A DNA stretch of 64,000 bases from CAMBDS01 sp964355675 (GTDB taxonomy: Bacteria; Electryoneota; AABM5-125-24; Hatepunaeales; Hatepunaeaceae), in NCBI GenBank assembly GCA_964355675.1, contig CAYHEC010000002.1, forward strand, positions 62,001 to 126,000, given 5' to 3'. A model generated the notes under the pieces. That model saw nothing but the letters and a program-made list of their open reading frames with translations, did no database searches and was not told where the DNA came from. A program made the translations under genes and the position numbers. Positions 1 to 9,279 of the stretch are shown piece by piece (the first letter of the stretch is position 1; every line of letters begins with the position of its first letter).

Positions 1-116
1 CCCAGCCCGCTTCCAAAGATCAGCGCGACTTCAGGTAAAGTATTACCAACTATCTGTTCTATATGTTTGACCGCAATCATCAGGCGGTCAAAGAGCGGTA
101 ATTCTTCAATTTTCAA
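1..116 (-). CDS. Purine nucleoside phosphorylase, N-terminal part (cut by window edge)
   Basis: This is the first 38 codons of a gene that continues past the left edge. The translation ends in ALIFGSGLG, the N-terminal phosphate-binding signature of PunA/PNP-type phosphorylases, which split purine nucleosides with phosphate in purine salvage. I chose the TTG start at 116 because GGGAGG lies about 6 bases upstream; an internal ATG 12 codons later is the alternative. The start overlaps the end of divIVA by 11 bases, which suggests translational coupling in a yggS-divIVA-pnp operon. The assignment rests on the motif only, since the rest of the protein is outside the window. Confidence 0.72.
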   Translation of the reverse strand, partial: MKIEELPLFDRLMIAVKHIEQIVGNTLPEVALIFGSGL

Positions 117-615
117 GATGTACCTCCCGAATGTCTCTGCCAACAGGTTGAACTGATGGAGCCGGTTGGCTATCATCATCCAACATCTCGATCAATTCAA
201 GCTCTGAGCGAAGTAGCGCCTTTAACTTACGGGTTAAACTGTCCCTGCGTTGAGCCAGCGATTCTAATTCGCGGCGGATATTATCGCCTTTCTTACGGGC
301 GTCGGTGACGATCCGTTCGGCGATCACCTCTGCTTCACGACGCATAAGATCGGCTTCTCGTCTGGCTCCTTCGCGAGCGTCGTTGAGAGTCTCTTGGACA
401 TTGACCATAGCTTCGCGCATATTCTGCTCCATGCGTTGGAAAGCAGACAGTTCAGCTCGAATAACTTCGATTTCGCTGGTCTGATTGCGGAGACTTTCAC
501 CTAGCCGCTCAATTTCGGCGGCCACGGTCTCGAGGAAATTGCGCACCTCCGTAGGATCGTAGCCACGAACTGCACGAGTGAACTCATGCTTTTTGATTTC
601 AACTGGGCTGATCAC
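106..615 (-). CDS. divIVA: DivIVA-domain coiled-coil protein
   Basis: The 169-residue protein opens with ISPVEIKKHEF and then RGYDPTEVRNFL, the typical DivIVA N-terminal lipid-binding/crossover region (about residues 1-35). A long charged coiled coil (about 35-135) and an acidic tail follow. DivIVA-like proteins mark curved membrane or cell poles and organise division or growth machinery. The start is GTG, preceded by AAGGAG at a normal distance. It lies between yggS (9-base gap) and a purine nucleoside phosphorylase start. The yggS-divIVA pairing is common in Gram-positive division clusters and is also seen in some diderm lineages. The family call is firm; the cellular role here is inferred. 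Confidence 0.9.
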   Translation of the reverse strand: MISPVEIKKHEFTRAVRGYDPTEVRNFLETVAAEIERLGESLRNQTSEIEVIRAELSAFQRMEQNMREAMVNVQETLNDAREGARREADLMRREAEVIAERIVTDARKKGDNIRRELESLAQRRDSLTRKLKALLRSELELIEMLDDDSQPAPSVQPVGRDIREVHLEN

Positions 616-624
616 AATGTCTCC

Positions 625-1368
625 TTAAACGCCTCCGACTACCGTTGATTTGTTGCGTACACCGAATAACGCCGTCCCAATCCTCACTACCGACGCACCA
701 CAAGCGACCGCAAGCTCATAATCACCGCTCATACCCATAGACAAACCGAGAGTTCCCCAATTTGGGTGAGTTAGACCGATTCGGTCACGCAAGGCACGGA
801 GATCATAGAAACAACTCTCTGTGATAGTCTGATCGTCCGTCCACGCTCCGATGGTCATCAATCCGATCATTTTCAGTGACGCCTGAGATACTACACTTGC
901 CGCTACAGATTCTGCTTCATCAAGAGTTGTACCTGATTTTGAATCCTCACCAGAAGTATTTACTTGTACATAACAATCAATAACTTTGCCAATCTGGGCA
1001 GAAGCCTCTCCCACCATCTCTGCCTTGTCAATCGAATCTATCGAATGAATTACATCGAATACTTCGACGGCCTTGTTCACTTTATTGGATTGGAGATGAC
1101 CGATTAAATGCCAACGGATTTTACGGGCAATGAGTAAATCGGCAGGTAAAAGATCGTAAACCAGTCGCTTCTTTTCGAGTGCCTCCTGAACGCGATTCTC
1201 ACCGAAATCGTTCAAGCCTGCCATAAAGGCATCAACTACTTCCCCAGCCGAACGTGTCTTCGAAACACCTATCAGATGAACATCGGAAGGATCTCGCCCC
1301 GATCCATGAGCTGTTGCGGCAAGCCGGGTTCGAAGACGGATCAGGTTGCTGGATATTGTGTCGCTCAC
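625..1368 (-). CDS. yggS: YggS/PROSC family pyridoxal phosphate homeostasis protein
   Basis: The 247-residue protein has the alanine-racemase-like PLP barrel of the YggS family. It shows HLIGVSKTR with the PLP-binding lysine at residue 37, then FGENRVQE, WHLIGHLQSNK, and the late GLSMGMSGDYELAVACGASVVRIGTALFG pattern (split here as LSMGMSGDYE and VRIGTALFG). These proteins bind and buffer PLP and have no well-supported catalytic activity. The start is GTG at 1368; length matches the family. It is the promoter-proximal gene of the minus-strand group with divIVA and the phosphorylase. Confidence 0.93.
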   Translation of the reverse strand: MSDTISSNLIRLRTRLAATAHGSGRDPSDVHLIGVSKTRSAGEVVDAFMAGLNDFGENRVQEALEKKRLVYDLLPADLLIARKIRWHLIGHLQSNKVNKAVEVFDVIHSIDSIDKAEMVGEASAQIGKVIDCYVQVNTSGEDSKSGTTLDEAESVAASVVSQASLKMIGLMTIGAWTDDQTITESCFYDLRALRDRIGLTHPNWGTLGLSMGMSGDYELAVACGASVVRIGTALFGVRNKSTVVGGV

Positions 1369-1714
1369 AGGCCTCTATACCATTGTACCAGAAACTAAGA
1401 AATATAACGCTGAACGCAACATGATGCAAGCTATTTCACTTTAAGTCAACAATCCCTCATAGACTTATCCGGGCAAGTTTGCTTAGAGCGAAATTTGTCG
1501 TTATTTTATTTAAGATTTTGAAAACCGATGAAGAATACCCTAAACGCCCAGAGCGCTGTAATACCAGCCTAAGCGTTTGTCCGAGAACGTCTGCGGTGTA
1601 AGTCGTCAACCCTCTTGGATTGACGGCAGATATAGATAATTTATAATTTTACTGTCAACCTTAGAAGCCGTCCATTTTGGCAAACTTCCAAACCCATTGT
1701 AGAAAGACCTCATC
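1369..1714. other. Intergenic region between divergent genes
   Basis: These 346 bases separate the divergently transcribed yggS and LOG-family genes and should hold both promoters. I see no supported gene. The only clear structure is the hairpin at 1604-1625. No promoter boxes convincing enough to report were found. Confidence 0.5.
1604..1625 (+). repeat. GTCAACC-type hairpin
   Basis: Arms CGTCAACC and GGaTTGACG surround the loop CTCTT, with one extra A in the right arm. The same arms occur at 36341-36359, 38567-38584 and 61679-61697, so this is one copy of a dispersed intergenic hairpin family. Confidence 0.6.
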
Positions 1715-2365
1715 TTGACCAAAATCTTACCCGCCATCATTGAAGCCAGTGAGATCACAATCATCAGCGACAGTTGGTTCTTGACCATGGCTCAGCGAAA
1801 ACGTGAATTAAGAATGAAGTTGAGGCTTCATGCGTCGTTTATCGCGGTTTTTGGAAGCTCCATGACCGAGCCAGGTTCGCGAGATTGGATACAAGCTTTT
1901 GAAGTTGGTGTTGCGCTCGGCAAAGCTGGCGCGGTTACGATGAATGGGGGTTATGGAGGAATAATGGAAGCCTGCTCGTCCGGAGCAGTCTCAGAAGGCG
2001 GAGCTGTAGTAGGAATTACCTGTCAGGATTTACCTGAAAAATCTCCAAATTCTTTTATTACAGATAATTGGGTTGCGGATCGGTGGGATCAACGCCTTCT
2101 CTCGCTTATCTGGTTGGCAGACGGTTATATCATCTGCCCGGGATCAAGTGGCACTCTAGTTGAGCTTTCAATGGTGATAGAAACTCAACTAAAAGGTTTT
2201 CTACCTCTCCGGCCAGCAGTTGGACTTGGATCATTCTGGAAAACGGTAGCCCAACGTATAACCGATACGAAGAAAATTATATCCTTTGCATCGACGCCAG
2301 TCGCCGCTGTACAAATTGCTTTAGGAAAGATGGTGGTCAAAGAACATGCATCACGCAAGCAATAA
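1715..2365 (+). CDS. LOG-family (lysine-decarboxylase-like fold) protein
   Basis: The 216-residue protein has the Rossmann fold of the LOG/YpsC-TIGR00725 family, with FIAVFGSS near the start, then MNGGYGGIMEA, and CPGSSGTLVEL in place of the classical PGGxGTxxE. LOG enzymes release cytokinin-type bases from nucleotide monophosphates; many bacterial members have unknown substrates. The second glycine of the PGG motif is Ser here, so activity is uncertain. The TTG start at 1715 gives an unusually long N-terminus; ATG at 1787 or 1814 would place the beta-strand FIAVFG close to the N-terminus as in relatives, and I think one of these is more likely. It stands alone between two minus-strand groups. 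Confidence 0.7.
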   Translation: MTKILPAIIEASEITIISDSWFLTMAQRKRELRMKLRLHASFIAVFGSSMTEPGSRDWIQAFEVGVALGKAGAVTMNGGYGGIMEACSSGAVSEGGAVVGITCQDLPEKSPNSFITDNWVADRWDQRLLSLIWLADGYIICPGSSGTLVELSMVIETQLKGFLPLRPAVGLGSFWKTVAQRITDTKKIISFASTPVAAVQIALGKMVVKEHASRKQ

Positions 2366-2433
2366 GATCAAGAAGGTAATCAAAAAGCGAGATGTCACTT
2401 AAAGGCGATATTGGAAGGTGTTGTCCGCTTCAC

Positions 2434-2458
2434 GCTGGCAACGCCCTCGTTTGCCAGC
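2434..2458 (+). repeat. Pyrimidine-tetraloop hairpin, copy 1
   Basis: Arms GCTGGCAACG and CGTTTGCCAGC (one unpaired T) enclose the loop CCCT. It lies in the 104-bp gap between two convergent genes, where it may also act as a terminator. Its centre, AACGCCCTCGTT, resembles the core shared with the other copies listed in this window. Confidence 0.55.
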
Positions 2459-2469
2459 AGTAAAACCGC

Positions 2470-5322
2470 CTACCTGATCACCACAAATTTACCGGTTTCG
2501 ATACTCCCGCCCCCACCTTCTGTCATATCTTCAACCGTAAACAGGTATAGTCCCGAAACAATTTGCTGGTGGTTGCGTGAGTTCAGATCCCAACCTTCGG
2601 CAAAATCAGGATTCCAACCCTGCTGGTCGTCTCCCGACATATTGTGAGTCACTATATCGATCAGATCTCCTGAAACCGAGTATATCCTTACCATACACAC
2701 TCTTGGCAAATTGTAAAAATAGAGTCTGCGGTCGGTTTGAGGAAAGTAATCTGGAGTACCATCGTCGCGATTTTCCCATGACAATCCTCCACCGTGAGTC
2801 AGCGTGTAGTCTTGTGATGCGCGATACGGATTGGGAACCACGCCAACCTTTAGGCGGTCGGATCCGGATGGGGCCGAAAAAATCATATTGGCTCGACGAG
2901 CCGATTCAAGCGGCGGCGTACCGGTTTTGTAATCACCATAGTCATAAGCCGTAACAGCATAATAACGAGGGACCATGGGATGTGAATCACGAATGACGTA
3001 ATAGTAATTGTGTGTATTGTCGTCAAAATAAAGCGCTTCGCCGCCCATTAGCCCGATATTCCTACCCACGGGTTTCATGGTTAGCCTCACGCCGCCAACT
3101 GCCGTATCTTGCGGGATTCCAGTCCGGTCGAGTATAGGCTTAGAGGCAAGACTGTCTCCATTCCCGTAATAAGCAAAATCGATGCGGTCGAACTCGTCAA
3201 GAAACGCAAAGTCCCGCTCAAGCCCGGTGTTCGAGTTATAAATGCGGTAGCCTTCGAAATCGCCCTCTCGAGAAAATGGATCGACGTAGCTATCTGACTC
3301 AGAGGGATCTTTGTTCCACACCAAGACGACCCAATTCTTTAATTCTTCAATTCCAATGTTTAGCGTTTGACCATTTCGTGTCAACGTAACAGGCTCGGTC
3401 AATAACTTCAGGTCGGGAATAGGCGGTGGAGGAGGTCCCTGAAAGTCAGGGTACGAATCACCATGATCGAGCATGCCGTTCGATCTGGTATAGAGTAGTT
3501 CCTCTGGTCTTTCGAGGCCGTCTTCGGTTCTGGATAAATGCCCATCTGCTTCGCCCAAGTCCGGCCCTGGATATATGAATTCGACTTTGACGCTTGCCTC
3601 CCATTTATAGGCGACATCCCCACGAGTGAGGGCGTAAAGCCCATCTTCTCCGACATCTTCGCCATACCACCCATCGCCAGTTTCCTTAATCTTATCTCCT
3701 TCTGATTCGTCTCTGTCGCCCGTTCCCGGCTGATGGTCATTGCCCCAGTCATATATGGGAGTATCGACAAGCGGGTTATCATAAACTTTCGCCGACCAAT
3801 CAGCGTTGTAACGAAGGCTGTTGAAATTAAACAAACTGGGATCGATGGTTGCGTTATCGGGCTGGGCGGCATTTTTATTATGAAACGCGTCGCCGGCTAC
3901 ATAAGCAACCGTCATCGAAAATTTTTCTCCAGGATTCAAACGATATATATTGTTACCAGCCTCATCGATATGATCGAATATGCCAAGCGGACCCCAAGAG
4001 AGTAGATAACGTGTATCAAATCCATTATGAAGGTCATTGACAAGTCCCGCAGGCGTCCCGTCGGTCACGCCGGGTATTTTCCAGGAATGGCTTTCCAGTA
4101 TTTCTTCTGGATTCCAGCGATCCCGAATTAGCTGTGGATGAGATGTGATATACTCAGCGTCATTTGTATAGACTTGATCGAAATCGAATTCCCCGTTTGA
4201 AAGAATAAAGTATTTTCGGGTGTCACCCATTGGTGTGCCAAAGACGTTTGTCCAACCAGCGGGAGCGTTATCGTCATCCCACGATGGGCCAAAATCGTTA
4301 TCAGCATTTCCGTTGGATATCCACCAATTGAAACTCGTTCGCAATTGCGGGTTGGGAGCGCGGACTACTCTTACTCCAGTGACCGACGGCGTGGTAAAAT
4401 CATTTCCGGAAGATTGTGCCACCGGTCTGCCGTCGTTATCGGCAATCCATGCTGTGTTGATTACCGAAGAATCTAATTCGCCATCCGGACGCACGTAGTA
4501 AAACATCCGCTGAAAACCGCAGATATCATCATTAAACCAGTTGGCAGGCTCTCCTTCCCAGCCGACATCGGCGTCGATATATAGACCAACGTATAGATTT
4601 TTTAGGTAATTACCGGCGATGTTCTCGATTTCCCAATCGATTATAATAAAATTCTGTGCGTAGTTGTAACTCCAAGCGTAAGACTTCTGGGAGATTTTAA
4701 GACCGAGCGGATAATGAGCCCCATCGATCGGATCAGAATCAACGTAGAAATTATCCGTCAATGTGTCCGAATAGACAATATCGAAGTCCTGTTCGGAAAC
4801 CGCACTTGGGTCAGTGACATAATCTCCGAGCCGGTTATAGGAATTAGGGCGATTGGATTTTTCAACTATTTGTCCCACATCTCCTTCAGGCGGGTACATT
4901 TCATTAACACGAGGTCTGACCCATCCGTCTGTACCAGTGGATACGCGAGGAAACTCAAATCCTTCATCCAAAACCATTGCTCCAAGCCAAAGCGCTCCTT
5001 GGAAGAGATACTGCGTTTTTGAGCCAGCCGGGTATTCACATTGCGGCGCCCACGTTCCGGGATATTCAGGATCGTCCATCCCCAGCCCGCCCCATGGCGA
5101 GTAGTTACCAAAATATCCGTAATTGGTGATGTTCATCCAAATATTGCCGACTCGGTGCACTCGATTCTGAATGTTCGGATTCGCAAGATCGATGCGGATG
5201 GGGCCTTTTGGAGGAGCGTCTTCGTTAGCGGACTCAAGCTCCGCATGTGTAATAGACGCAAGGCAAAAGCACGCCAGACCGATTGCAGTAAACTTGAGAG
5301 ATCGATAAAAATTGATGGACAT
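2470..5322 (-). CDS. Large secreted protein with FlgD-like C-terminal domain
   Basis: The preferred start is the ATG at 5322, which gives a 950-residue protein with a signal peptide (MSINFYRSLKF, hydrophobic core to about residue 27, cut after THA). An in-frame extension to 5451 exists but would bury the signal peptide. The body has many Asp/Gly/Tyr/Trp-rich stretches and no domain I recognise. The last ~120 residues contain VVPNPYRA, a beta-rich FlgD-Ig-like fold with MVRIYSVSGDLI and GLYLFTVE, and the ending GKFVVIR, as in proteins sorted by type IX-like secretion. No enzyme motif is visible. Homologous C-termini occur in the proteins at 21927-25799 and 27196-30405. Confidence 0.75.
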   Translation of the reverse strand: MSINFYRSLKFTAIGLACFCLASITHAELESANEDAPPKGPIRIDLANPNIQNRVHRVGNIWMNITNYGYFGNYSPWGGLGMDDPEYPGTWAPQCEYPAGSKTQYLFQGALWLGAMVLDEGFEFPRVSTGTDGWVRPRVNEMYPPEGDVGQIVEKSNRPNSYNRLGDYVTDPSAVSEQDFDIVYSDTLTDNFYVDSDPIDGAHYPLGLKISQKSYAWSYNYAQNFIIIDWEIENIAGNYLKNLYVGLYIDADVGWEGEPANWFNDDICGFQRMFYYVRPDGELDSSVINTAWIADNDGRPVAQSSGNDFTTPSVTGVRVVRAPNPQLRTSFNWWISNGNADNDFGPSWDDDNAPAGWTNVFGTPMGDTRKYFILSNGEFDFDQVYTNDAEYITSHPQLIRDRWNPEEILESHSWKIPGVTDGTPAGLVNDLHNGFDTRYLLSWGPLGIFDHIDEAGNNIYRLNPGEKFSMTVAYVAGDAFHNKNAAQPDNATIDPSLFNFNSLRYNADWSAKVYDNPLVDTPIYDWGNDHQPGTGDRDESEGDKIKETGDGWYGEDVGEDGLYALTRGDVAYKWEASVKVEFIYPGPDLGEADGHLSRTEDGLERPEELLYTRSNGMLDHGDSYPDFQGPPPPPIPDLKLLTEPVTLTRNGQTLNIGIEELKNWVVLVWNKDPSESDSYVDPFSREGDFEGYRIYNSNTGLERDFAFLDEFDRIDFAYYGNGDSLASKPILDRTGIPQDTAVGGVRLTMKPVGRNIGLMGGEALYFDDNTHNYYYVIRDSHPMVPRYYAVTAYDYGDYKTGTPPLESARRANMIFSAPSGSDRLKVGVVPNPYRASQDYTLTHGGGLSWENRDDGTPDYFPQTDRRLYFYNLPRVCMVRIYSVSGDLIDIVTHNMSGDDQQGWNPDFAEGWDLNSRNHQQIVSGLYLFTVEDMTEGGGGSIETGKFVVIR

Positions 5323-5507
5323 TTTTTTAGCGAGGTTAGAGTTTCCGGGGAGGTGAAAAATTATCGGGCAAAAGCAATCGATTGAAAGATCGGTACGGCG
5401 AGCAAATGTTCGCCTTGCCTTCACCCGATACAACGTATTAATGTAGCGCAACCGGCGGTTTAATGCAAGCTAAAGAAGCAACAGAAATGCCGCAACGAGA
5501 CCCACGC

Positions 5508-7088
5508 TTACTTTTTCGGAATATCCAGCTTGAGTTTCGCATAAACCAGCCGAATCCGGTCGTGGTCTTTCTGAAACTGATCCAATAGCGTCGTGGAACT
5601 TGGCTTAACTATAGCATTGTGTGCTTCAAAAAAATGCGTCCGCTCGGTTACCGCAACTCGAACGGGCTCTTCAAACCTAATCATATCAGGAGAGAGAGAG
5701 ATTTCGCAAGATGCCACCCGTGAACCTTGTATCTCAAAACTATTGCCAACTCTTCGCACAATGACCGCGCCAGACTTGAGGTTTCTGGGAAAAGCGTCGT
5801 ATTCCTGAATAGGAGGATAGGAAGTCTCGAATTTCATCTTCTCTGATCCTCGGTTAAAGGTCAATGTGATTGGATCTCCCCGCTTACGCCCCTCCTTAGC
5901 AAGAACAACATCTGCCATCCCAACAACTTTCACATCGTCGATTTGAATCAATATATCCCCGGCTTTCATCCCTGCTTTGACAGCCGGTGATTCGGGATCC
6001 GCGGAAACAAAACCAAGCCTTACCCCTTTTCCATCATAATCCTGATCAGGATTAAACCCGATTGAAATTCGATCATCGGTTTCTTTAAGGTTCAAGTCAC
6101 CGTACCACCAGGCCGCGCTTCGAGTCGTATCAAGAGTCGAAATCTTCAGCCAATCCAACGAACTAAACTCGAGATCGGCGGTTTCGAAATAAATTTCCGA
6201 GGGGTACGGGTCTCGAGCATGTCGTTCGAAGCGGACAGCCATCCTTGACCATTCTTCAGGCATATAGCCATAGTTGTGACCGGCAGTATCGCAATATGAA
6301 ACGCTCAATAAAGAGCCTGTGCTTAGTATAAGACGATGAAAGGGATCTAACTTCGCGGCTGGATAGAGTTGATCCTTCCCACCATTGGAAGCGAAAAGGG
6401 GACGAGCTTGAAGGTTTTCCAGATAAGTCTGTATTCCCCCCACTTGAGTTCCGACCGACGGATGACCCGACCAAGGGAAGAAAACTGCAAAGTCTGTCGC
6501 GGCAAGCATTGCGAAATGATAACTCCCAGACGCTCCATCTGAAAATCCGCACATCGCAACTCGATCATCATCAACATTGTAGAGCCGTTTCATTTCTCGC
6601 ACATACCAGAGGATATTTTCCATTCCGGTCTTGTCCCACCAGGCACAACCTGTCATTCCAAGTGGGTAAAGAACAAGCCAACCCTCAGCCTCAGCAATTT
6701 GGATGACTGACTCATCATGCCAGTTTTTGGTGGAAGCATCGCGGAATTTGGCCCCCGATACACCCCCATGGAGACTGATCACGAACGGAGTCGGAATTTG
6801 AGGATTGTAACTCGTTGGGATATAGAGCCAGGCAGGCGCGACCAAAGTGTCATTGATTTGGTGTCTGAGCTCAACTGCCCAGCCAGTTGTAGCCGGGGCT
6901 GGAAAATCATTGAAATTCCTGATCCAGACTGCCAGACTGTCCGGGGGATGACTGGCGAGCAACTTGGCGCTGATCGAGGAAGTTGCCTGATCTCCAGTAA
7001 TAAGCCCTTTGATTGCCTCTGGCGCGGCTTGTGACAGTCCGAGCATAGTCAGCAACAATATAGTCGAGAAAATGAATCGAAGTTTCAT
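5508..7088 (-). CDS. Secreted alpha/beta hydrolase (esterase-like) fused to a PDZ domain
   Basis: The 526-residue protein starts with a signal peptide ending near SQAAP (residue 22). Residues about 80-290 form an alpha/beta hydrolase of the feruloyl-esterase/PHB-depolymerase type: an oxyanion HGG at 107-109, the nucleophile elbow GFSDG with Ser183, a likely acid Asp239 (GGKDQLYP) and His271 (AGHNYG). Residues about 340-420 form a PDZ domain with VRLGFVS and SPAVKAGMKAGDILIQID. The natural substrate is unknown. The combination suggests an exported serine hydrolase whose PDZ domain binds a peptide or partner. It is followed on the same strand by the large FlgD-tailed secreted protein. Confidence 0.8.
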   Translation of the reverse strand: MKLRFIFSTILLLTMLGLSQAAPEAIKGLITGDQATSSISAKLLASHPPDSLAVWIRNFNDFPAPATTGWAVELRHQINDTLVAPAWLYIPTSYNPQIPTPFVISLHGGVSGAKFRDASTKNWHDESVIQIAEAEGWLVLYPLGMTGCAWWDKTGMENILWYVREMKRLYNVDDDRVAMCGFSDGASGSYHFAMLAATDFAVFFPWSGHPSVGTQVGGIQTYLENLQARPLFASNGGKDQLYPAAKLDPFHRLILSTGSLLSVSYCDTAGHNYGYMPEEWSRMAVRFERHARDPYPSEIYFETADLEFSSLDWLKISTLDTTRSAAWWYGDLNLKETDDRISIGFNPDQDYDGKGVRLGFVSADPESPAVKAGMKAGDILIQIDDVKVVGMADVVLAKEGRKRGDPITLTFNRGSEKMKFETSYPPIQEYDAFPRNLKSGAVIVRRVGNSFEIQGSRVASCEISLSPDMIRFEEPVRVAVTERTHFFEAHNAIVKPSSTTLLDQFQKDHDRIRLVYAKLKLDIPKK

Positions 7089-7125
7089 TTGAGTGCCAAT
7101 ATTTTGAAATTACAGTGTATTACTC

Positions 7126-7143
7126 CCGACAACGATGGGTCGG
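7126..7143 (-). repeat. CTGCCGACC-type hairpin (degenerate)
   Basis: CCGAC and GTCGG are separated by 8 bases in the gap between the Nudix gene and the hydrolase gene. The adjoining bases GGCAGTGG match the arm of the hairpin at 36393-36420, so I treat it as a shortened copy of that family. Confidence 0.35.
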
Positions 7144-7161
7144 CAGTGGAACAAGAATCCA

Positions 7162-7602
7162 CTATTCCTCGTAAGAACGAGTTTCGGCGAATTTTTCAAG
7201 TCGGAGGAAGTCCGTGATAATTTTCCCGTGGTCGAAGGCAAATTCGTCCGGTATGTCAGAATCATCGATCAGACATGCATCCGCGGCATCGTCGCCTCCG
7301 CAGGGCTCACCATGGGCTGTTGCGCCAAAAACGACGCCAACTGTATGGAAGCGGGGATCTCTGGTCGGATCGGAATAGACTCCGACTAACCATAGATTTT
7401 CGAGAGAGAGTCCCGTTTCTTCAAGTGCCTCACGCCGGACGGCATTCTCGACTGTTTCGCCTACTTCGACGAATCCACCTGGCAAAGCCCAGCCGTAAGG
7501 GAAATTCTTGCGCTTTATCAGGACGATTCCACGCTCGATTCTGATCACAGCATCGACCGTCAGTATCGGTGTTACAGGAGGCCAAGTTTCTTTTGAAGGC
7601 AC
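7162..7602 (-). CDS. Nudix hydrolase
   Basis: The 146-residue protein has a complete Nudix box at residues 43-65: G43 F V E V G E49, seven residues, then REALEETGL (R57 E58, E61 E62, G64). The box binds Mg2+ and catalyses cleavage of nucleoside diphosphates linked to another group. The overall pattern, with an LPGGFVEVGE start, resembles ADP-ribose pyrophosphatase or ADP-sugar hydrolases, but the substrate cannot be fixed from sequence alone. It is divergent from the cyclic-nucleotide-binding gene at 7783. Confidence 0.88.
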   Translation of the reverse strand: MPSKETWPPVTPILTVDAVIRIERGIVLIKRKNFPYGWALPGGFVEVGETVENAVRREALEETGLSLENLWLVGVYSDPTRDPRFHTVGVVFGATAHGEPCGGDDAADACLIDDSDIPDEFAFDHGKIITDFLRLEKFAETRSYEE

Positions 7603-7782
7603 AGCACAACCAAATTTTGTTGAACGAAATAGTATGGATTTTAAAGTGATGAATCCTTATACAACCATTGAATATAGAGTCGTAAATCAGCGAAGGCAAC
7701 AATTTCAACTTTGAACCAGACTTGTATAGTATCATTTCATCGATCAATTTGGTATATTGAAGTATCTCGAAAGGAGGAATGA

Positions 7783-9255
7783 ATGATAACAGATCTGCTC
7801 GCGGGTTTGAGTGACCAAGAAATTCAAGCAGTTGCTGATGGATCCACCACGTTGGAATTATCTCCAAATTCGCGGATTTATTCTCCCGGGGACTTAGCGG
7901 ATTGTCTATACATTGTTTACAGTGGTGAAGTAGAAATTCTGCCTGAGGGAATCCCCGCCGCGAGCGATGGTGTATTCCTTGGTCCCGGCGAATTTTTCGG
8001 GGAAATCTCTTTAATCGAAGGACATTCACACACCTCAACGGCGGTGACCACCCAGCCGACAAGTCTTCTTGAGCTTCGCTGGAAGATGCTCGAACAGATC
8101 ATGGGCTCCAATCCTATACTATTGCAAAATCTCAATAGCGCTCTCGCCGGAAGGCTTCGCCAAACAGATCGGCGGTTGATGAAAGCTCTTACTCAATTTG
8201 CCGAAGAAATTGGCAGACTGCACGCAAGGGCTTCCTTTGCCTTATCCGTATCTAAGAAAGCCGGAGATCTATTAAATTGGAGTGAGCTATGGAAGCTGAT
8301 ACTGGACGCCTCGCTTGAATCGCTGAAGGCCGAGAGAGGAACTGTTTATGTCCTCGATCCATTCAATGGCAACCTTGAAGGGATGATGATTCGGGGTGAA
8401 GGTCTGAGCAAGATAACTCTTCAAAAAGGACAGGGAATAGCTGGGGCATGCGCCCTACAGGGGGAGGCGATACTCGTTGCGGACGCTCAAGAGGACAGCA
8501 GATATTTCCCTGATTATGATGCAATATCGGGTTTCGTTACTCGGGCCGTAATCTGTACGCCTTTTCGTAAAAGTGACGGAAAAATCCATGGTATCATTCA
8601 ATTAATCAACGGGACAGCCAACAGTTTTACTGCTGATGATCTTGCCTGCCTTTCACTATTTGCTGATCAGCTTGCTATAGGCTACGAACGATCGCTCTCG
8701 GTACAAAGGATCGTCAGCGATACTGAGTCAAATCTGGTGACAGAAATAATTTCTGACATCAAAAACTTACTCCCGAACTCAGATGAAGATACTCAAAAGA
8801 CGAATCTTGAACGGTATTTCAAGCGCTGTGATCTTGCGTATCGATCGAATGTCGAAACATCGACAAAGCCGGTTCGTTTCAAGACATTTCTTGAAAAATT
8901 AGTGCAAGAAATCTGTACCCAAAATGCTGGCATCAACATTTCTATCGGGCGAGAAAACCTGTATGATGGATTTGTAACAGTAGATCCCGAGCTCCTTCTG
9001 ATTGTGCTGGAAGGTCTGTTGCTGGAAGTAGCCAAGAAACAGGACAATCTGATAGCTATCACCGGAATCGATCACGGCGAGGTTTTAGATATTATTATCG
9101 GCGACGGATCATTCCCGAACGAAGGCACTAAACGACAGCCGATTTCCTTTCAGGCGGCTGAAAAATTCGCTACTCTACATCGGGGAAGTTTTAATACCAA
9201 AACTTCGAAGGATGGAAAAATTACCTTAACCCTTCAATTACCACTTGCTGGATAA
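7783..9255 (+). CDS. Cyclic-nucleotide-binding and GAF domain regulator with degenerate kinase-like C-terminus
   Basis: The 490-residue cytoplasmic protein has a cNMP-binding (CRP-type) domain at about 1-115 with YSPGDLADCLYIVYSGEV and GPGEFFGEISLIEG (the phosphate-binding-cassette region), a helical linker, a GAF domain at about 160-310 (GTVYVLDP, QGIAGACA, FFR-like PFRKSDGKIHGIIQLIN), and a C-terminal part resembling a histidine-kinase ATPase fold but without a clear phosphoacceptor His or G-boxes. The start has an excellent AAAGGAGG site. It lies 24 bases upstream of pilT, which suggests joint expression and possibly cAMP or small-molecule control of pilus retraction. The regulatory link is inference. 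Confidence 0.82.
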   Translation: MITDLLAGLSDQEIQAVADGSTTLELSPNSRIYSPGDLADCLYIVYSGEVEILPEGIPAASDGVFLGPGEFFGEISLIEGHSHTSTAVTTQPTSLLELRWKMLEQIMGSNPILLQNLNSALAGRLRQTDRRLMKALTQFAEEIGRLHARASFALSVSKKAGDLLNWSELWKLILDASLESLKAERGTVYVLDPFNGNLEGMMIRGEGLSKITLQKGQGIAGACALQGEAILVADAQEDSRYFPDYDAISGFVTRAVICTPFRKSDGKIHGIIQLINGTANSFTADDLACLSLFADQLAIGYERSLSVQRIVSDTESNLVTEIISDIKNLLPNSDEDTQKTNLERYFKRCDLAYRSNVETSTKPVRFKTFLEKLVQEICTQNAGINISIGRENLYDGFVTVDPELLLIVLEGLLLEVAKKQDNLIAITGIDHGEVLDIIIGDGSFPNEGTKRQPISFQAAEKFATLHRGSFNTKTSKDGKITLTLQLPLAG

Positions 9256-9279
9256 GTAAGTTGAAAAAGTTTAGTAACA

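Noticed and set aside
1606..1788. Short minus-strand open frame in the yggS-LOG gap
   Set aside because: It overlaps the LOG gene start region and the hairpin at 1604, and has no protein signature.
3408..5385. Several plus- and minus-strand open frames inside the large secreted-protein gene
   Set aside because: The main frame has a signal peptide and a FlgD-like end, and the others have no domain signal.
7430..8062. A 210-codon open frame on the minus strand
   Set aside because: It overlaps both the Nudix gene and the start of the well-supported cNMP/GAF gene and has no recognisable domain.
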